Assembly: GCA_963281155.1 (NCBI GenBank)
Contig: CAUJLY010000006.1
Location: 4,898,001-4,962,000, forward strand
From: Rhabditophanes sp. KR3021
Lineage: Eukaryota > Nematoda > Chromadorea > Rhabditida > Alloionematidae
DNA: 64,000 nucleotides
Direction: 5' to 3'
Shown here one piece after another: positions 1 to 12,309 of the stretch (its first letter is position 1; every line of letters starts with the position of its first letter). The notes below the pieces were generated by a model. That model did no database searches and was not told the origin of the DNA. It saw only the letters and a list, made by a program, of their open reading frames with translations. A program made the translations under genes and the position numbers.

Positions 1-1166
1 CAAAAAGTTATATTAAGCCAATCAGGATATATTCCATTTGCTTAAAAATATAACTAGCTCCGTTTAGTTATAGAATGATATCAATGTACATAAACAAGGG
101 AATGTCTACTTTTCAATTTAATGTCCTACTTCCGATTTTCACATACAAGCATATGAATAGCTGACTAAAACATACTAAGACGGTTTAAAAAACCCAGTTT
201 GAGGTTAGTATGCGTTCAGGATTCTATAAGAATTCTGTTAGCAAATTTTGGAATGAGATTTATAAAAGTCTCTAAAAATACACATAAGTGTCGGATAAGA
301 ACAAATTTGCAGCATTTTTTAATTTAAAGAATTCCAAATTATTAGGAACTTAAGCATCAGATATTAAGTTTTTAAAGCATCACTTTTATATGAATAGTAG
401 TTAAGAACAGTAAATATAAAACAAACTTATTTATATGATTGAATATTACGTTAATTGTGGAAAGGAAGAGTATGCTTCAATACCGGATTCATTAATAAAT
501 CCTTTATTAGTATCAAATTACTTATCACGAATCAGGGAAAGACCTTTAAAGTTTTAGATCAAGTTTCGTTTCACGCAGCTTATGAAAGGAATTTGACGAA
601 GATAGCATGTTCTATATAATTGTCGAAGTTGAATTGAACCGACTAGATTGTCTCAATTCTGATTATCATTCGAACAAAATAATCTTTTAATTAATTAACT
701 TAAAAATATTGCAAATGTATCTAGTTTTAGAATTGATATTATTGGAGGAGCAGCCTATTACATATATAGAAATACATTATCAAAAGATTTGGGACATCTC
801 AATTATTTTATTGCAGGTTCGTTCTAATTTAAATAGATAAATCACATCTAAATCATTCTATTAGATTGGACGTATTATGATTATAAGAAATGTTTTGTAT
901 ATTGTATTTATTTTGTATATATGCGGTAAAGAGGTAAAAATAGATATTACATTAAAAGCAGTAATAATGAATTTATGAACTAATCCACAAATCATTGAAT
1001 TAAGAATGTCACATAATATGCAGTATTATTATTTTAGAGTAAAAAATCATTTAATAAATGTTAATTGTAATTTCGTAGAAAGTGTTGCCAAGACTTTCAT
1101 TACACCAATTGATTAACGTTATAATAAATTCCGTTTGACTTAGTGTCTGGAGGTAGAATTACCTTT
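1..1166. other. AT-rich intergenic, no gene seen
   Basis: No open frame with coding character on either strand. The region lies downstream of the 3' end of the helicase gene and probably holds its 3' untranslated region next to position 1167. I see no tRNA-like structure or obvious repeat. Confidence 0.6.
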
Positions 1167-3687
1167 TTAATTAGAACTGGTTGAAGTACTTTGTTCGAAA
1201 TAATCCAGTTCGACAAACTCGTTGGAATCACTATAACTGAGAACTTCGAATGATCCAGAAAGTGTATCAGGACTATTGCTTTCAGGAACGTTTGGAATGT
1301 AATAAGTATCAGTTTGAGAAACATCTTGAACGTCATGAACAGGTGGAAAAACATCTTGAACGTCATGAACAGGTGGAAAAACATCTTGAACGTCATGAAT
1401 AGGTGGAAAAACATTTTGAACAATAGGAAACTCAATTGTTAGGATATTCTTTTTTTGTTTCCGAGTATTTGTGTTCGGCTTTTTCACTGGAGTTTTCTTT
1501 GGAATGTCAACATAAAATTGTCCAGGGACAGATGGTTTAATTGCGGACAAATAATCTTGCGCTTTGAATACCATTTCTGATTCATTGATGATACCGATTA
1601 TTTTGGTCCAAATATCACTCAAAGAAAGAAATTCTTGGTTTCCAACAATAATAAGGGCATTTCTTGCTCGGGAAAGAGCAACATTTACACGACTGGAGAC
1701 TCCAACGAAGTTGTCACATATCTCTTTGTTTCCCTCTACCTTCGAAGTTGCAACAATAATAATTTCCTTTTCAGATCCTTGGAAAGAGTCAATTGTATGG
1801 ACTGCAACTTTGTATTGCGAAATCATGTGGTCGGCGATGTAATCACGTTGTCCCTTATACATTGAAACAATAGCAATGTCGTTCTCGGAAATGCCGTGTT
1901 CTTGGAAAGCTCTCAAAAGATTAAGGATGATATTGGCTTCTGTTGTGTTAATGAAAGTATCATTAACAATTCTTTGGCAATGAGATTCAGAAAGAGCGAG
2001 AAAAGCCATTGGAGATTTACGATGAAGGCTTGGAAACTTATTGTAAAACAAGTTTCTGTCCTGTACAGTAATTCCGCACTGAAGTTTGTCTTCATAGAAA
2101 ACCTTAGAAATCATCTCGCAGATTTTAGGATGCATACGATATGAAGTGTCCAAGGTGATACCTTCGATGAATTTGCTTGCCATAATTTCATTGAGAACAG
2201 AGAAAGTCAATTTAGATTCAACTATTGGGTCATCAATGTGATTTGGTTTGAATGGAGCCAATTGGTTGCAATCACCAACGATAAGATAATTAGCTTCTGG
2301 GAAAGTTCCATTTATTTCCAAGAAGCTTGCAATTGACATTTGACTGGCCTCATCAGCAATGACTTTATCAACTGAATAGAAGGGATATTTTTGGATAATG
2401 TACCTTTTAGCGTAATTAGCAGTGACCAAAATGACATTAGGACGATAATATTTAAACAAAATTTTGTTGACAATATTTTCCCTCTTTGCCATTTTTTTAG
2501 AGTCTTTGTACATACGTTTGATGTATTGGTATTTACGAGACGATTTCTTGAGTGTTTCGTAATAATCAATTGAAATGTAATATTCCGTCAAAGTTTTGAG
2601 CTCAGAACTTAAAAGTCTATTTCCATATTTCTCAATGAGTCCCATTCTGAGGGTTTGTTCACTGTGAGGTGAAAAAGTATCAAGTGAAAGAAAGTAATTG
2701 AAAGAATAAACTCGGAGTGGTCTGATTTCCAAACTCCCGTACTTCTCAATTGCATTCAAAACTGCATCAACAGCTTTGTTGTTCTCCACAATAACCAAGT
2801 ATCCTTTGTTAGGCTCACTGCTAACAATGGTAGAAATTAAGATTGTTTTACCAGATCCTGGAGGAGATTGTATGTAAGATAAAGGTATATCCTGAAGCCC
2901 GGATTGGCAGGCTGCAATTTGTTCCTCAGACAAACAGATGTTCTGGCTTTTAAAGACATGTTTAGGAAACTTTTTGAATGTTGGAAGTGGTAAATAATTA
3001 CAATCCTTAATGATCAAGCGTTTGACAAAATCACCTAATTTTCCTTTTTCGACATTATTCATTAATTCTTCAGTTTCCTTCATAGTTGGAGGCCTTTGTG
3101 GCTTCAAGTTAACCAAAGAAACGGAAATATTCCTTGTTGAACTAACAAGTTCACGGAGCAGGTTAAGTGATAACTTGAGGGGACATAGCAGCAAGATTCA
3201 AGGAGATATCAAAAGACATTTTGATGAAATTTTCATTTGATTCGACAGTTGCAGAACAAACAATTTTTCCTCTTACTACACAAACAGTGGCTGGAGTTTC
3301 TTCCGTTTTACGAGTCTTAATGTAGAGATTGATTTTTTGCTTTGGTGCAAAGCCGATGTTTTCAATTTCTTCCTCACTGGTAAACCCAGAAAATGTAACA
3401 TTTCCTCTGCAAGGAATTTGATTTATGTCTTTGCAACCATCATTTGTAATTTGAAAATCAGTAAAACCAGATTTTCCTTTTCCACCATACAAATTTTGAT
3501 GGTGGATCATAAGGGTACTTAGTTTGTTAAGATTTGTTGCAACATCATCAACAGATGAAAAGGGTATTAACTCTGCCTTTGTCTTCTTCCAATTCTTTTT
3601 CTTACTTTCTTCATTGATTCCTCCAACAGCTGCTAATGCCTTGATTTCTTCCTCTAACCCTTGAATTTCTGCTCCGTGCCCATCCAT
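1167..3687 (-). CDS. UPF1-like superfamily 1 helicase, 815 aa
   Basis: Predicted ATP-dependent nucleic-acid helicase of the UPF1/SF1B type. Two exons are inferred: 3687-3175 (ATG at 3687) and 3101-1167, joined through a 73-nt intron (GTTATC...TTGAAG). This moves the reading frame by one base, as required. Visible helicase motifs by approximate residue: Walker A PPGSGKT (251-257), Walker B DEAS (421-424), GDCNQLAPF (motif III, ~447), SYRMHP (motif IV, ~491), DSFQGSE (motif V, ~609) and VALSRAR (motif VI, ~645). The first ~200 residues match no domain I recognise. The C-terminal ~170 residues are low-complexity and carry three 10-residue repeats (DVQDVFPPVH type). In nematodes such genes are often divergent UPF1/ZNFX1/SMG-2 relatives, so the precise role (RNA surveillance, small-RNA pathway or other) cannot be set from sequence. 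The intron is inferred; the helicase call is firm. Confidence 0.85.
1321..1420 (-). repeat. 30-bp in-frame tandem repeat in helicase tail
   Basis: Three almost identical 30-bp units (1321-1350, 1351-1380, 1381-1410, with one substitution in the third) plus a partial degenerate fourth unit. They lie in frame in the C-terminal tail of the helicase and encode 10-residue repeats. Near-identity at DNA level indicates recent expansion and probable length variation between individuals. Confidence 0.95.
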
Positions 3688-6600
3688 GTCCTTTTGATTA
3701 TATCTATAACTGTTTAATATTTAATAAAGTTTTAAAAAGATTAGTAAATTATATTTAAAAATCGACAATTAAGTAAACATAAATGCAAAAACTAAAGTGG
3801 CATAAAACTACGATATTGAAAACACATTTTCATTGCAGGACTTTTTTGATATAGACTATGCCGATACATTAATGAAATCTGCTACATTTTATTTAAAATA
3901 ACATTAAGGCAGAAAATGTTTTAACTATCATTTAACACGATAGAAAATGAATAACAAAATGAACAGTTGTTTGCTTTTATAAAAGAAAAAACTTAAACGT
4001 GTGCTTTTTGGTTATAAAATTGATTGTGCAAAGCATCATAACAAATAAACTCTTTATTTATTCAGAATACATTTGAAATATAAGAATTATAATGCTGACT
4101 TTTATCACACATATACAATTAATCAACTAACTTTTTATAAACAAATAGATTAATTACCAATTATACCTATAAATAAAAATTGTCTTTCAATAATTGTATC
4201 ACTGTTATGTGCAAATGCCAAAATATTGTATTTTATACAAAGCATAGTTGATATATGTGTCGTAGAAGGCCCATTATATCGAATGTGTTCAACAAGCATA
4301 TAAGTAAATCTAGAAAAAAGTATCACATGCCAACGAGAAGTAAACAATATAAACCACTATCAGACAAATCAACACTTGTTGTGCAATGTACCTAAGTCAT
4401 GAATATATTTGCAAGATGTCAACATTTGATCGCAATAAATTTCCCTCAATCAGACACAAAATAGTTGGTATGTATCTCATTTTAGATGGATCATGAGTTA
4501 CTATTGAAGTCGAGATAATAATGTTAAAGTAAGATAACGGCTAACAGCTTTTCAAGAAAGATAAATGTATTTTCAAAGATGTAGTTAGCGATTTTTGTAG
4601 CTTTTATTGTAATATAACAAATGCTGGCTGTTTTTGATGAGTAATACAAAAGATTATAAGTAGTTACAGTTTAAAGAAAAATATGCTTGTAACATGTAAA
4701 ATTGCAAACAAAATCATGTGCAATTGGTATTTCGGCACTTTATTATGAAACATATCTTTTGGTACAAATAATAAATGGTGGGTGATAAATTAATTTGAAA
4801 TATCATCCAAACCACTACCTTTATAAAACTAAAATGAGATAGAGTGATAAATGGTAAAAGAGTATAAATTGTTTATGTATTAATAAATGGCAACATCTTC
4901 AACAAAAACGTGAGTAAAATGAAGAAGTGAGACTATTTTGATACGCATATAGACTGTTGTAAGCCTTACGACAAAACAAAAGTAATTTTCCCATTTATTA
5001 ATAAAGCAAATATCTAAAACGATATATCAATAACACATAATGAGCAAAATATTTGAACACATTAAAAGCTTTCCTTATGAAAACAGGGAGAAAACTAAAG
5101 GTGCTTATTGTAAAAAATAGGATACATTATATAATAGATAAAGAAAAATAAATATACATATAAATAGATAAGATGGATATTTCGATTAACACCTTGCACA
5201 AATCATTAAGAATATATTAATTATTCATAAATTCATATTAATATAATATTTCAACACATTTATATTAAATGCAAACAGTGTTTACGTTCTTTTTATAATC
5301 TTATTTTAATATTTATGAAGATTATAAAGTCAATTGAACAATTGTTTATCAATTAATCTGTAATATTATAGCCCAAAGTAAATGATAGAATGCTCGAAGA
5401 ATGTTAATGGATTCTACTAATGGAACTGCTAGATGATATCATTAACATTTACACCTAAGAGTGATTTGTTAAAAACAAAAGACTCGAAATGTGCAATTCC
5501 TTGCTATAATGGCGTGTCATATCTAGAAAACATACACATAAAATATAATAATCATTGCAATATTTAGCAGATTGTAGAAAGCATTATAACAAAGCAAAAG
5601 ATATTATTTATTTTGTTATTATAGTTTTATCCAAACAATGAGTTGAATTTATACATTAGTAAAAATTTGATTAGATTTTAACTATTTGTATACTATATCT
5701 TCTTCAGTACAGACAAAAAATAATTGCAATAAATAATGTAGTAAGAATATAAATTTGTCATTCATTATAGTCAGAGTTATGTTTCGAAATCAATTTTGGA
5801 AGGAATTCAAATTACACATAAAGTATTTGCATGCATAGTTCAAAGGATCAGGAATCTCTTCGTAAACATTGAATGTCCATTCTGCTTTATAAAAGGATGT
5901 TTCATTTAGCTAAGTGCTATAGCAACTATGTCAGGTTTGACATGTTCTGCTTTGGGTATTTTTAAATAAATGTAATTTATTATACGTTTCAATATATTTT
6001 CCTTTTGTAGATATGATTAGTAGCACTAAAAATCAAGAACTTCTACAAATAGTCATTTACACTTAGTTCACACCTATGTACATTATTTTCAGATGAAATA
6101 ATCAGTATCTTCGTAAATAAAATAAGAATAATTAACAATATATTACAAAGTATGATTGAATGTCATGAAATATAATAATAGAATATCTGGCGCATGCTAT
6201 TCCTAAATTTGATTTGAAATTAAGGTTGCTTAAGAGAAAGAATTCAAAAATGTATACACACACTTATAGATGTCATATATCACTCGAGCCAAGTTATTTG
6301 GCTTGTAATTTATTATAATAGTATATATTTATTAACTAATAATACTTGTTCTTGTAATATTACTTAGTACTCACATCTATGGCATTGGGAGTATTTGCGG
6401 TTCCTTACTAGCCGTATCCGAGCTACCTAACTGACGATACGCTTATATAAACATCATATCATTCAAGCTTTTGTTAACCTGGTTCAATACATTCTATACT
6501 TCTAGATCGCGCAAATACTATCTAAAACGGCTCGGACGCGGCTCCAACCTATTTTTGGTCGCTCCTGTTATTTACTTAAATGCTCATAACCCACATCTCT

Positions 6601-6930
6601 CAGGCCCAAATATCACTAGCCCAATGTCTGGGAAGCCAAAATTATACAAATAAGATTCAACTTTAATTAAAGTGTAAATAAGTCCAGATATGCAATAACT
6701 TTTATTAAGAGTACCTTAGTACGTAAGATGGAAATAAGATGCCCATCCCTTAAGTGTATCTGATTAAGTATGAGCATTAATGTTGTGATAACAAGACTAT
6801 AATCTATAAAAAAAGTGGCAAAGATGAAATAGAGACATGTAATTATAATGACATAAAAATTATAAAAATAATATAAAAAATTGTAACTCATTGTGGTCCT
6901 AATACATTCAACGTATTTAACACCGTATTA
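3688..6930. other. AT-rich intergenic, nothing firm
   Basis: About 3.2 kb with no supportable gene. The stretch 6380-6660 is noticeably richer in G and C than its surroundings. Its only open frame (6471-6653, +, 60 codons) has no recognisable motif, so I do not call it. The rest is A/T-rich sequence with short stop-riddled frames. Confidence 0.55.
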
Positions 6931-6931
6931 T

Positions 6932-7221
6932 TTATTTCTTCTTTCCAATTCGGCTGATCCTTCTCTGTTGGTAAAGTGATAAAGTGACTTTTGCAGAGGA
7001 CGTAGTTGGAGCATCAAAGACCCTTATTGAATACCTCGCGCCAGGTCTTTTCTTGGTAACCAGTCAAAAATTTGTGTGACATGCATATCCGCAGAAAGAG
7101 ACTTCAGTTTGCTATGGGGATTGTTTTTTTGTGCATTGATGAACTCAATTGCAAACTCCAAGCCCAACTTCCTTTTTAGAATCTCCGTGGCAATATACTT
7201 TTTCTTGTCCCGATCGTAGAT
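6932..7221 (-). pseudogene. Decayed coding fragment, family unknown
   Basis: On the minus strand, 7221-7027 is open for 65 codons with protein-like composition (for example DKKKYIATEILKRKLGLEF). A second open frame covers the end and reaches a stop at 6934-6932 with a very basic tail (RRISRIGKKK). The two frames overlap around 7040-7060, so one frameshift would give a C-terminal piece of about 90-100 residues. There is no start codon or acceptor site at the 5' side, where an in-frame TGA sits at 7224-7222. GC content is higher than the flanks. I do not recognise the family. It could be the last exon of a dead gene or a retro-copy. Confidence 0.4.
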
Positions 7222-7224
7222 TCA

Positions 7225-8676
7225 GAAGCTCAAGTAATAACAAATAGTAGGTATTAATAAATATATTAGTAGGCAGCTGAGTTACAATTGGGAGTGAGCA
7301 GGGCTCCACAATTTAAAAAATCTAGAGAAGAACGACCTCTCACTAGCGAGTCGCTAAGTCTCTCTGTTAGAAATCATGACTTTGTGAATATGAATACCAT
7401 CCGTTTCCAAGATAAATAATGTAAAACCGGCGCAACAGTAGCTTCACTATGGCTACAAATAAGTACATACCGAAACAGGCATAATTAAAATGCTTATATT
7501 TTTTATAAAAAATAAATTTATTTTGCCATGTTTCTCATATCGTCAGTGATCATCATATATTACTTAATTAATATTTCTAATTTTTAAAATTAGTTAAACG
7601 TATTAGTTTATATTTGTAGGCATGAAATTTAGAAATTTACAATCTTCAAGTTTATTAGAATTTTTATTGCATGCGTAACTAACTCCTTTATCAAACTATA
7701 CTTATTAAATTTTCTTAACTGTGTCTATGTGTTTATGCTTCAAGACGATACATTATGGCGGATGTTAGCTGCGAAGATAGTTACACGGTTTATAATAGAG
7801 GTGTAACCAACTCAAATAAAGTTAAAATTTCAATATAGACGGCTTCATCGTTGTATACACCTAAAACAATATTACCTTAATGCCCTCAGTACTCATCAAA
7901 AAAAATATTTGTTAAACCTGTTAGGGCATCAAATAGTGCTAGTCTTCTTCCACAAAACTGATCTGACACATCTTTTATACATCAGGCCTAGTGGTCTGCT
8001 GAGCCATTTGGAAACTTTACAAAAAATGGTTACATGATGGATTTACGGAATTTAAGAATTATATAGTAGGAAATTATCAAAGTCTTTTTTACAAAGATTA
8101 TCTTAATGCAGGTGTCTATAATGATTATTAATAACTTTGATTTTTAAGGATGCTCGATATGTTATAAACGATAGTCGTGATTTGCCATAAATTGAACATA
8201 ATACTGCCGCAATTATATTTATAATGTATAATTTTATCAGCATTAAAAGACTGGACTCTTATGGGATATAGTAATTAACTTGTTATATATGCATCCGCAT
8301 AACAAGTTCAGCTGCATAATATTTTTAATTAACTTATTTTCATTAATTCTAAAAACACCAAGGACTCCGCATCTGCTTACTATTTAAAAAAATATTTTCC
8401 AAGCTTTGTCTCTGCTTTCGAAGAACTTTTAAAGATTCTTGATAATATGTGCATAAATATTTTATTTAAGTACGTAATTTACAGAAAAATTTAACTACAA
8501 TTAAGCTTGATGCCTACACAATATGGCACGCCACCCCATACTAAAACAAAAAGAATAATGTATTTTTATAAACAAAATGGCATTGGTGTATCAGCTGCGA
8601 ATTCCTATTTAAAACTTTATTAACAAATATACACAAATTAAATATTACGTAATTACAGATTTGAGCATTAAATAAT
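7225..8676. other. Intergenic, small inverted repeat only
   Basis: No gene seen. It contains a perfect 10-bp inverted repeat near 8278-8311 (AACTTGTTAT and its complement ATAACAAGTT around a ~13-bp loop) and a short palindrome near 7344 (TAGCG..CGCTA). The last part is the upstream region of the gene at 8677. Confidence 0.5.
8278..8311. repeat. 10-bp perfect inverted repeat (hairpin)
   Basis: AACTTGTTAT is followed after about 13 bp by ATAACAAGTT. It lies in non-coding sequence ~370 bp upstream of the gene at 8677. It could form a small hairpin. The arms are too short for a MITE or a miRNA precursor. Confidence 0.6.
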
Positions 8677-9066
8677 ATGAATATTTACTACAAATTACCT
8701 ATATTCATCGTCGTGGTAATATGTGTGATCCCACAACAGTATTACTTTTATAATCTGAATAAATGCGCCAACCACAGAAGTATACAACTAACAATTTCAA
8801 AGTATTTTGGTGTCCGTTATGAAGCTCCATTCCATTGTAGCATTACGTATGAAATATTAATGAATGGAGTATCAATTGTTGCAGCTATTTTTACTTTCTA
8901 CCTCTATTCCACTAGAAATCCAATTACAAAAAAAATAGAGGAGTTGGAGGCTAAAAAGAACAACACTGGTTCCATTTATGAATTGAATGTTATAGGCGAT
9001 ACACTGGAATTGGTAAGAATGGAGAGTGGCCAACAAAAGCGCATTAATGTTCCTGATCTCAAGTAA
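8677..9066 (+). CDS. Small protein with two membrane segments, unknown
   Basis: Single-exon 129-aa protein starting at ATG 8677. A hydrophobic stretch at residues ~7-20 (LPIFIVVVICVIP) is followed by a Cys-containing loop (Cys31 and Cys50) and a second hydrophobic segment at ~64-82. A charged cytoplasm-like tail follows (KKIEELEAKKN...). The two Cys lie between the membrane segments and could form a disulfide on the extracellular or lumenal side. A polyadenylation signal AATAAA lies at 9105-9110, 40 bp after the stop. I recognise no family. The good start, sensible topology and poly(A) signal support a real gene. Confidence 0.65.
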   Translation: MNIYYKLPIFIVVVICVIPQQYYFYNLNKCANHRSIQLTISKYFGVRYEAPFHCSITYEILMNGVSIVAAIFTFYLYSTRNPITKKIEELEAKKNNTGSIYELNVIGDTLELVRMESGQQKRINVPDLK

Positions 9067-9368
9067 TCTCATATGTATCATTACAAATATACTTCCTTAT
9101 CAAGAATAAAATATTGCATAATTATATTTGTAAATAATTTTAAAGTATTTAAACCTATATCTAATGTTTGAAGGTATTTAATTTAATCTTTTCAGATATC
9201 TTTTTAAATACATGTAGTATTATATTATTTTAGAGTATTTAGAACGATATTGTCTATTTGCGAACAGAGAGAGAAATAATTAACGTTTTAAATTAAGTTT
9301 GAATACAAAAATGCAAGACAATAAAGTTATACAATAGATTATTCAAATGTATTGCTTTTGCTGGAGCT

Positions 9369-10547
9369 TTAGCGTCTTCTAGAAGATCCATCAGCGAAAA
9401 ACACACCTCCGTCAATGCTGCAGTATTTGGGGCATACTCCATTTTGTCCAACCTCACCTGTAAATAATGATTACTACATGCAAATGAGTCGTTTCTACTT
9501 ACCAGCTGGTCCTGGAATTCCTGCTGGTCCCTGAGGGCCATCTGGTCCTTTGTCTCCTTGAGGTCCCACGTCTCCTTTAGGTCCAGGAGCTCCAATGCCA
9601 CCATCGCCTCCTGGATTTCCTTGGGCTCCTTGGTTTCCAGCAGTACCAGGCTCTCCTATAAATAAAGTAATAATGCAAAGATGTTATTTACTAACCCATG
9701 GCTCCTGGTTCTCCTGGAACAAGTGGTTCGTTTGCAGCAGGTGGTCCTGGTGGTCCGGGGGGTCCCATTGGGCCAGGTTCTCCTTGTGGTCCAGGGGCAC
9801 CTAAATAGATACAATTGTTAAGACGCTCGGAAGTAAATTAAGCAACCTTGTGGTCCGAGTTCTCCGCTTTCTCCTGGAACTCCGTGTTTTCCTGGAGTAC
9901 CTGGAAGCCCAGCTTCTCCTGTGATTCCAAGTGGTCCGGCAGGCCCTGGTGGTCCCTAAACAGATTGCTATTAGTTATTTGAGTGTTATTAGTATTACCA
10001 TTGGGCATGGATGACATGGTGGTGGTGTAGATGGTTCACATGGTGGACTGGCTGCAGCGCCACTCTTTCCAGGGTTGCCAGGAGCACCGGGTCTTCCAGG
10101 CTTTCCTCCTCTTCCTGGTGATCCAGGAGGTCCAGGAGCGCCAGGCAAACAACAGTTGTCACACACATCATTATTAACAACTGTGCTTGAAGCAGCGGGA
10201 GAGTTAATAGGATGATCGGTTCCGCCAGTAGCTGGAGCAGCTGGTTCTTCCCCATAGGCAGCACGCTTTGTACGGTTCTTATGTCCGAATGGAGAGTTTT
10301 TGTATTGGCTTACTTCTGACCAAATATCTTTTGCAGAACCCTTAACGTATATTCCGATAAATGTGAAAAGTGGATGTTAGTTTACCTTGCAGAAAGTCAT
10401 TTCTGTATTCATTTGCTTCTTGACATGGCTTACGAAGTTGTAAACCATAGGAAGAGTTACGCATACTGATAGTACGGCGACAAATGAGAATGATACTGCA
10501 GCTAAGGCAACAAATCTATAGGCTTTAATACGACTTTCGGATTCCAT
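9369..10547 (-). CDS. Cuticle collagen, ROL-6/SQT-1 type (copy 1)
   Basis: Secreted triple-helical collagen of the nematode cuticle. Six exons: 10547-10386, 10340-9999 (end approximate), 9955-9847, 9800-9696, 9655-9503 and 9457-9369. Introns are 40-48 nt. Order of parts: short cytosolic head ([12 protein letters not shown]), membrane/signal-anchor segment (~13-34), Cys at the end of exon 1, a subtilisin-type RTKR site (~75), then a short Gly-X-Y block bounded by CDNCC and CPM. The main interrupted Gly-X-Y domain follows, and then the C-terminal signature [13 protein letters not shown]. That ending and the Cys pattern are those of ROL-6/SQT-1-like collagens, which form disulfide- and tyrosine-linked polymers. 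A TATA box lies 61 bp upstream. Intron 1 sits after the same Cys-Lys as in the second collagen at 23795, so the two are paralogues. Whether it is the rol-6 or the sqt-1 counterpart cannot be decided. Confidence 0.93.
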
Positions 10548-10607
10548 GATAAAAGATAGAACACCAGGAATGAAAGTGTCGATGATGTTTTTCGGGTTTA
10601 TGATTTC

Positions 10608-10615
10608 TTTTTATA
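10608..10615 (-). promoter_or_regulatory. TATA box of collagen 1
   Basis: TATAAAAA read on the minus strand, 61 bp upstream of the collagen start codon at 10547. Position and sequence fit a core promoter of a strongly, stage-specifically expressed cuticle collagen. Confidence 0.6.
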
Positions 10616-12309
10616 CTGAATATAATGGCTAGCTGTTTTCATTGTTTTTGGCGCAAAAAACCGGGTCGTGTGAACTAGTTCTTGGTAACCTTTTCTCTAA
10701 CTACAAGATTCAACCTGCTTGGCATTCTTTTTGATATGCCTCATACTAAATAAAGTTGTCTGTTTTTGTATTTGCGAGAAACACTTGTTAAAGACACTAA
10801 GTCTCCTATTTTTCACATACATATAATTCATATAATTGTGCCTTCCACCTAATACTCTTAAAAATAAATCTCTTACTAATGTACATCAATCAGCATATCA
10901 ATATCAAATAATGATAAACGATGCTGACGTTGCGGTGTCCCTTTCGAAAATAACCCTGGTTAATATTTTTTCTTCCAAGGCATAACAACAAAATATCGCC
11001 AGCAAGACACATACAATTATAATTCTCATTATAATCATAACTATGTGTATTTTGCCAATTATTCGGTATCATAAACGGGAAACGCATGTATCTAATATTC
11101 CGAATCGTTAAAGTCAATAATTGGATTCCATGAAACAATTTTTTGATGTGTCATTTATTAAATAAATAATTTAAAGCATATGCTCAGTTACAACATAATC
11201 TCATACCTTACATAATAAAATCAACACACATCAAAGAAGCATATGTAAAATACATATTAATTACATTTTGTATCCCACTATTTTCAAAAATTATGCCAAG
11301 TAAAGCTATAGGTGCGCCATGTTAATTTTTCTCAAAAACAAATTTTTTAAACAACTTTTTGGCTTTTATTTGCACCCGAATTACTATATTTCCATGTGCC
11401 ATACTTTCTCTATCAACAACACATACATTTGAATAGTTTGTTTGACAAGGTGAAAACTTGAGTATAACGAAATTTATGAGTATGAGCAGAAAAAAGTTTA
11501 CAAAAAACAAGTATGGATTCTATTACACATATATACGTCTCGTAATTAGATATAAGTAAACATTTTCACAACATATATTTCATTTATTTAAGTGAAGTTC
11601 CACACAAAATACTTATTTACTGATTAAATAAATAGATCTTTTTATGAAGTGAGTTTGTAATTCTATTTTCTTCGCATAACAAAAAAAAGCCGGATGGATT
11701 AGCTGAGATAATATAGGTTCGTCATGATCGGCAGGCAACTCCTATTTGCTTAATAAATATTATCAAGTTTATTTTATATTTTCAATAAATTTCCCATTTG
11801 ATGCTGTATCATTTGAACAAGCCAAATGGAAAGTAAAAATTTTTTGGTTAAATAAAAAAATTAGTTTTCCCTTACTCCTCCTAACAAATTTGTAATGCTT
11901 ATCATCAGTCAACAGAATATATACCTGTGTATAGATATCAGCTGCCACATGCATATATTCTATTAATTTAATTTGTGTTTCACTTATAATAAATATATAG
12001 AAACAAACTTAACATGTCCAAAAGACACTGCTTTCTTTTAAAATATAACTATTTTTCTCCTTGTTAAATCAAGAAGAGACTGAAGCTCTACTTTATTGAA
12101 GTAATTCTTTTAGTTGATAGTGTAAGTTTGTTTTCTTTTTTGCCACCCAGTAATGATATAAAAAATTGATACAGTAATTATGCGTGGTTAAACAGTTCTT
12201 GATTATACATGAAATTTATGTCGGCCTAAAGGAATTTACAATATATATTTTTGTTAAGATATAACTAATGTTTATGATTTAATTTTAGTCTAAAATAATT
12301 ATCGCAAAA
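10616..12309. other. Intergenic between collagen 1 and Thr-rich gene
   Basis: This is the divergent upstream region of collagen 1 (minus) and the gene at 12310 (plus). Open frames here (for example 10890-11138, minus, 82 codons) have no signal, domain or splice context and I do not call them. No repeat was noted. Confidence 0.5.

Noticed and set aside
3163..3194. Frameshift in the helicase gene
   Set aside because: A standard 73-nt GT..AG intron restores the frame, so no error needs to be assumed, although it is not proven.
6931..7221. F-box-like match (IFDWLPRKDLAR) in the decayed fragment
   Set aside because: In the overlapping frame the same DNA reads as a longer protein-like sequence to a natural stop, so the F-box resemblance probably comes from reading past the point of frame change.
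9293..10264. Additional open frames within collagen 1 on both strands
   Set aside because: Gly-Pro-rich DNA is open in several frames; only the frame giving Gly-X-Y with GT..AG joins is real.
10890..11138. 82-codon minus-strand frame upstream of collagen 1
   Set aside because: No signal peptide, domain, splice site or poly(A) support; not distinguishable from chance.
11690..11760. GC-richer stretch resembling a tRNA
   Set aside because: No T-loop GGTTCRA, no acceptor-stem pairing and wrong spacing.
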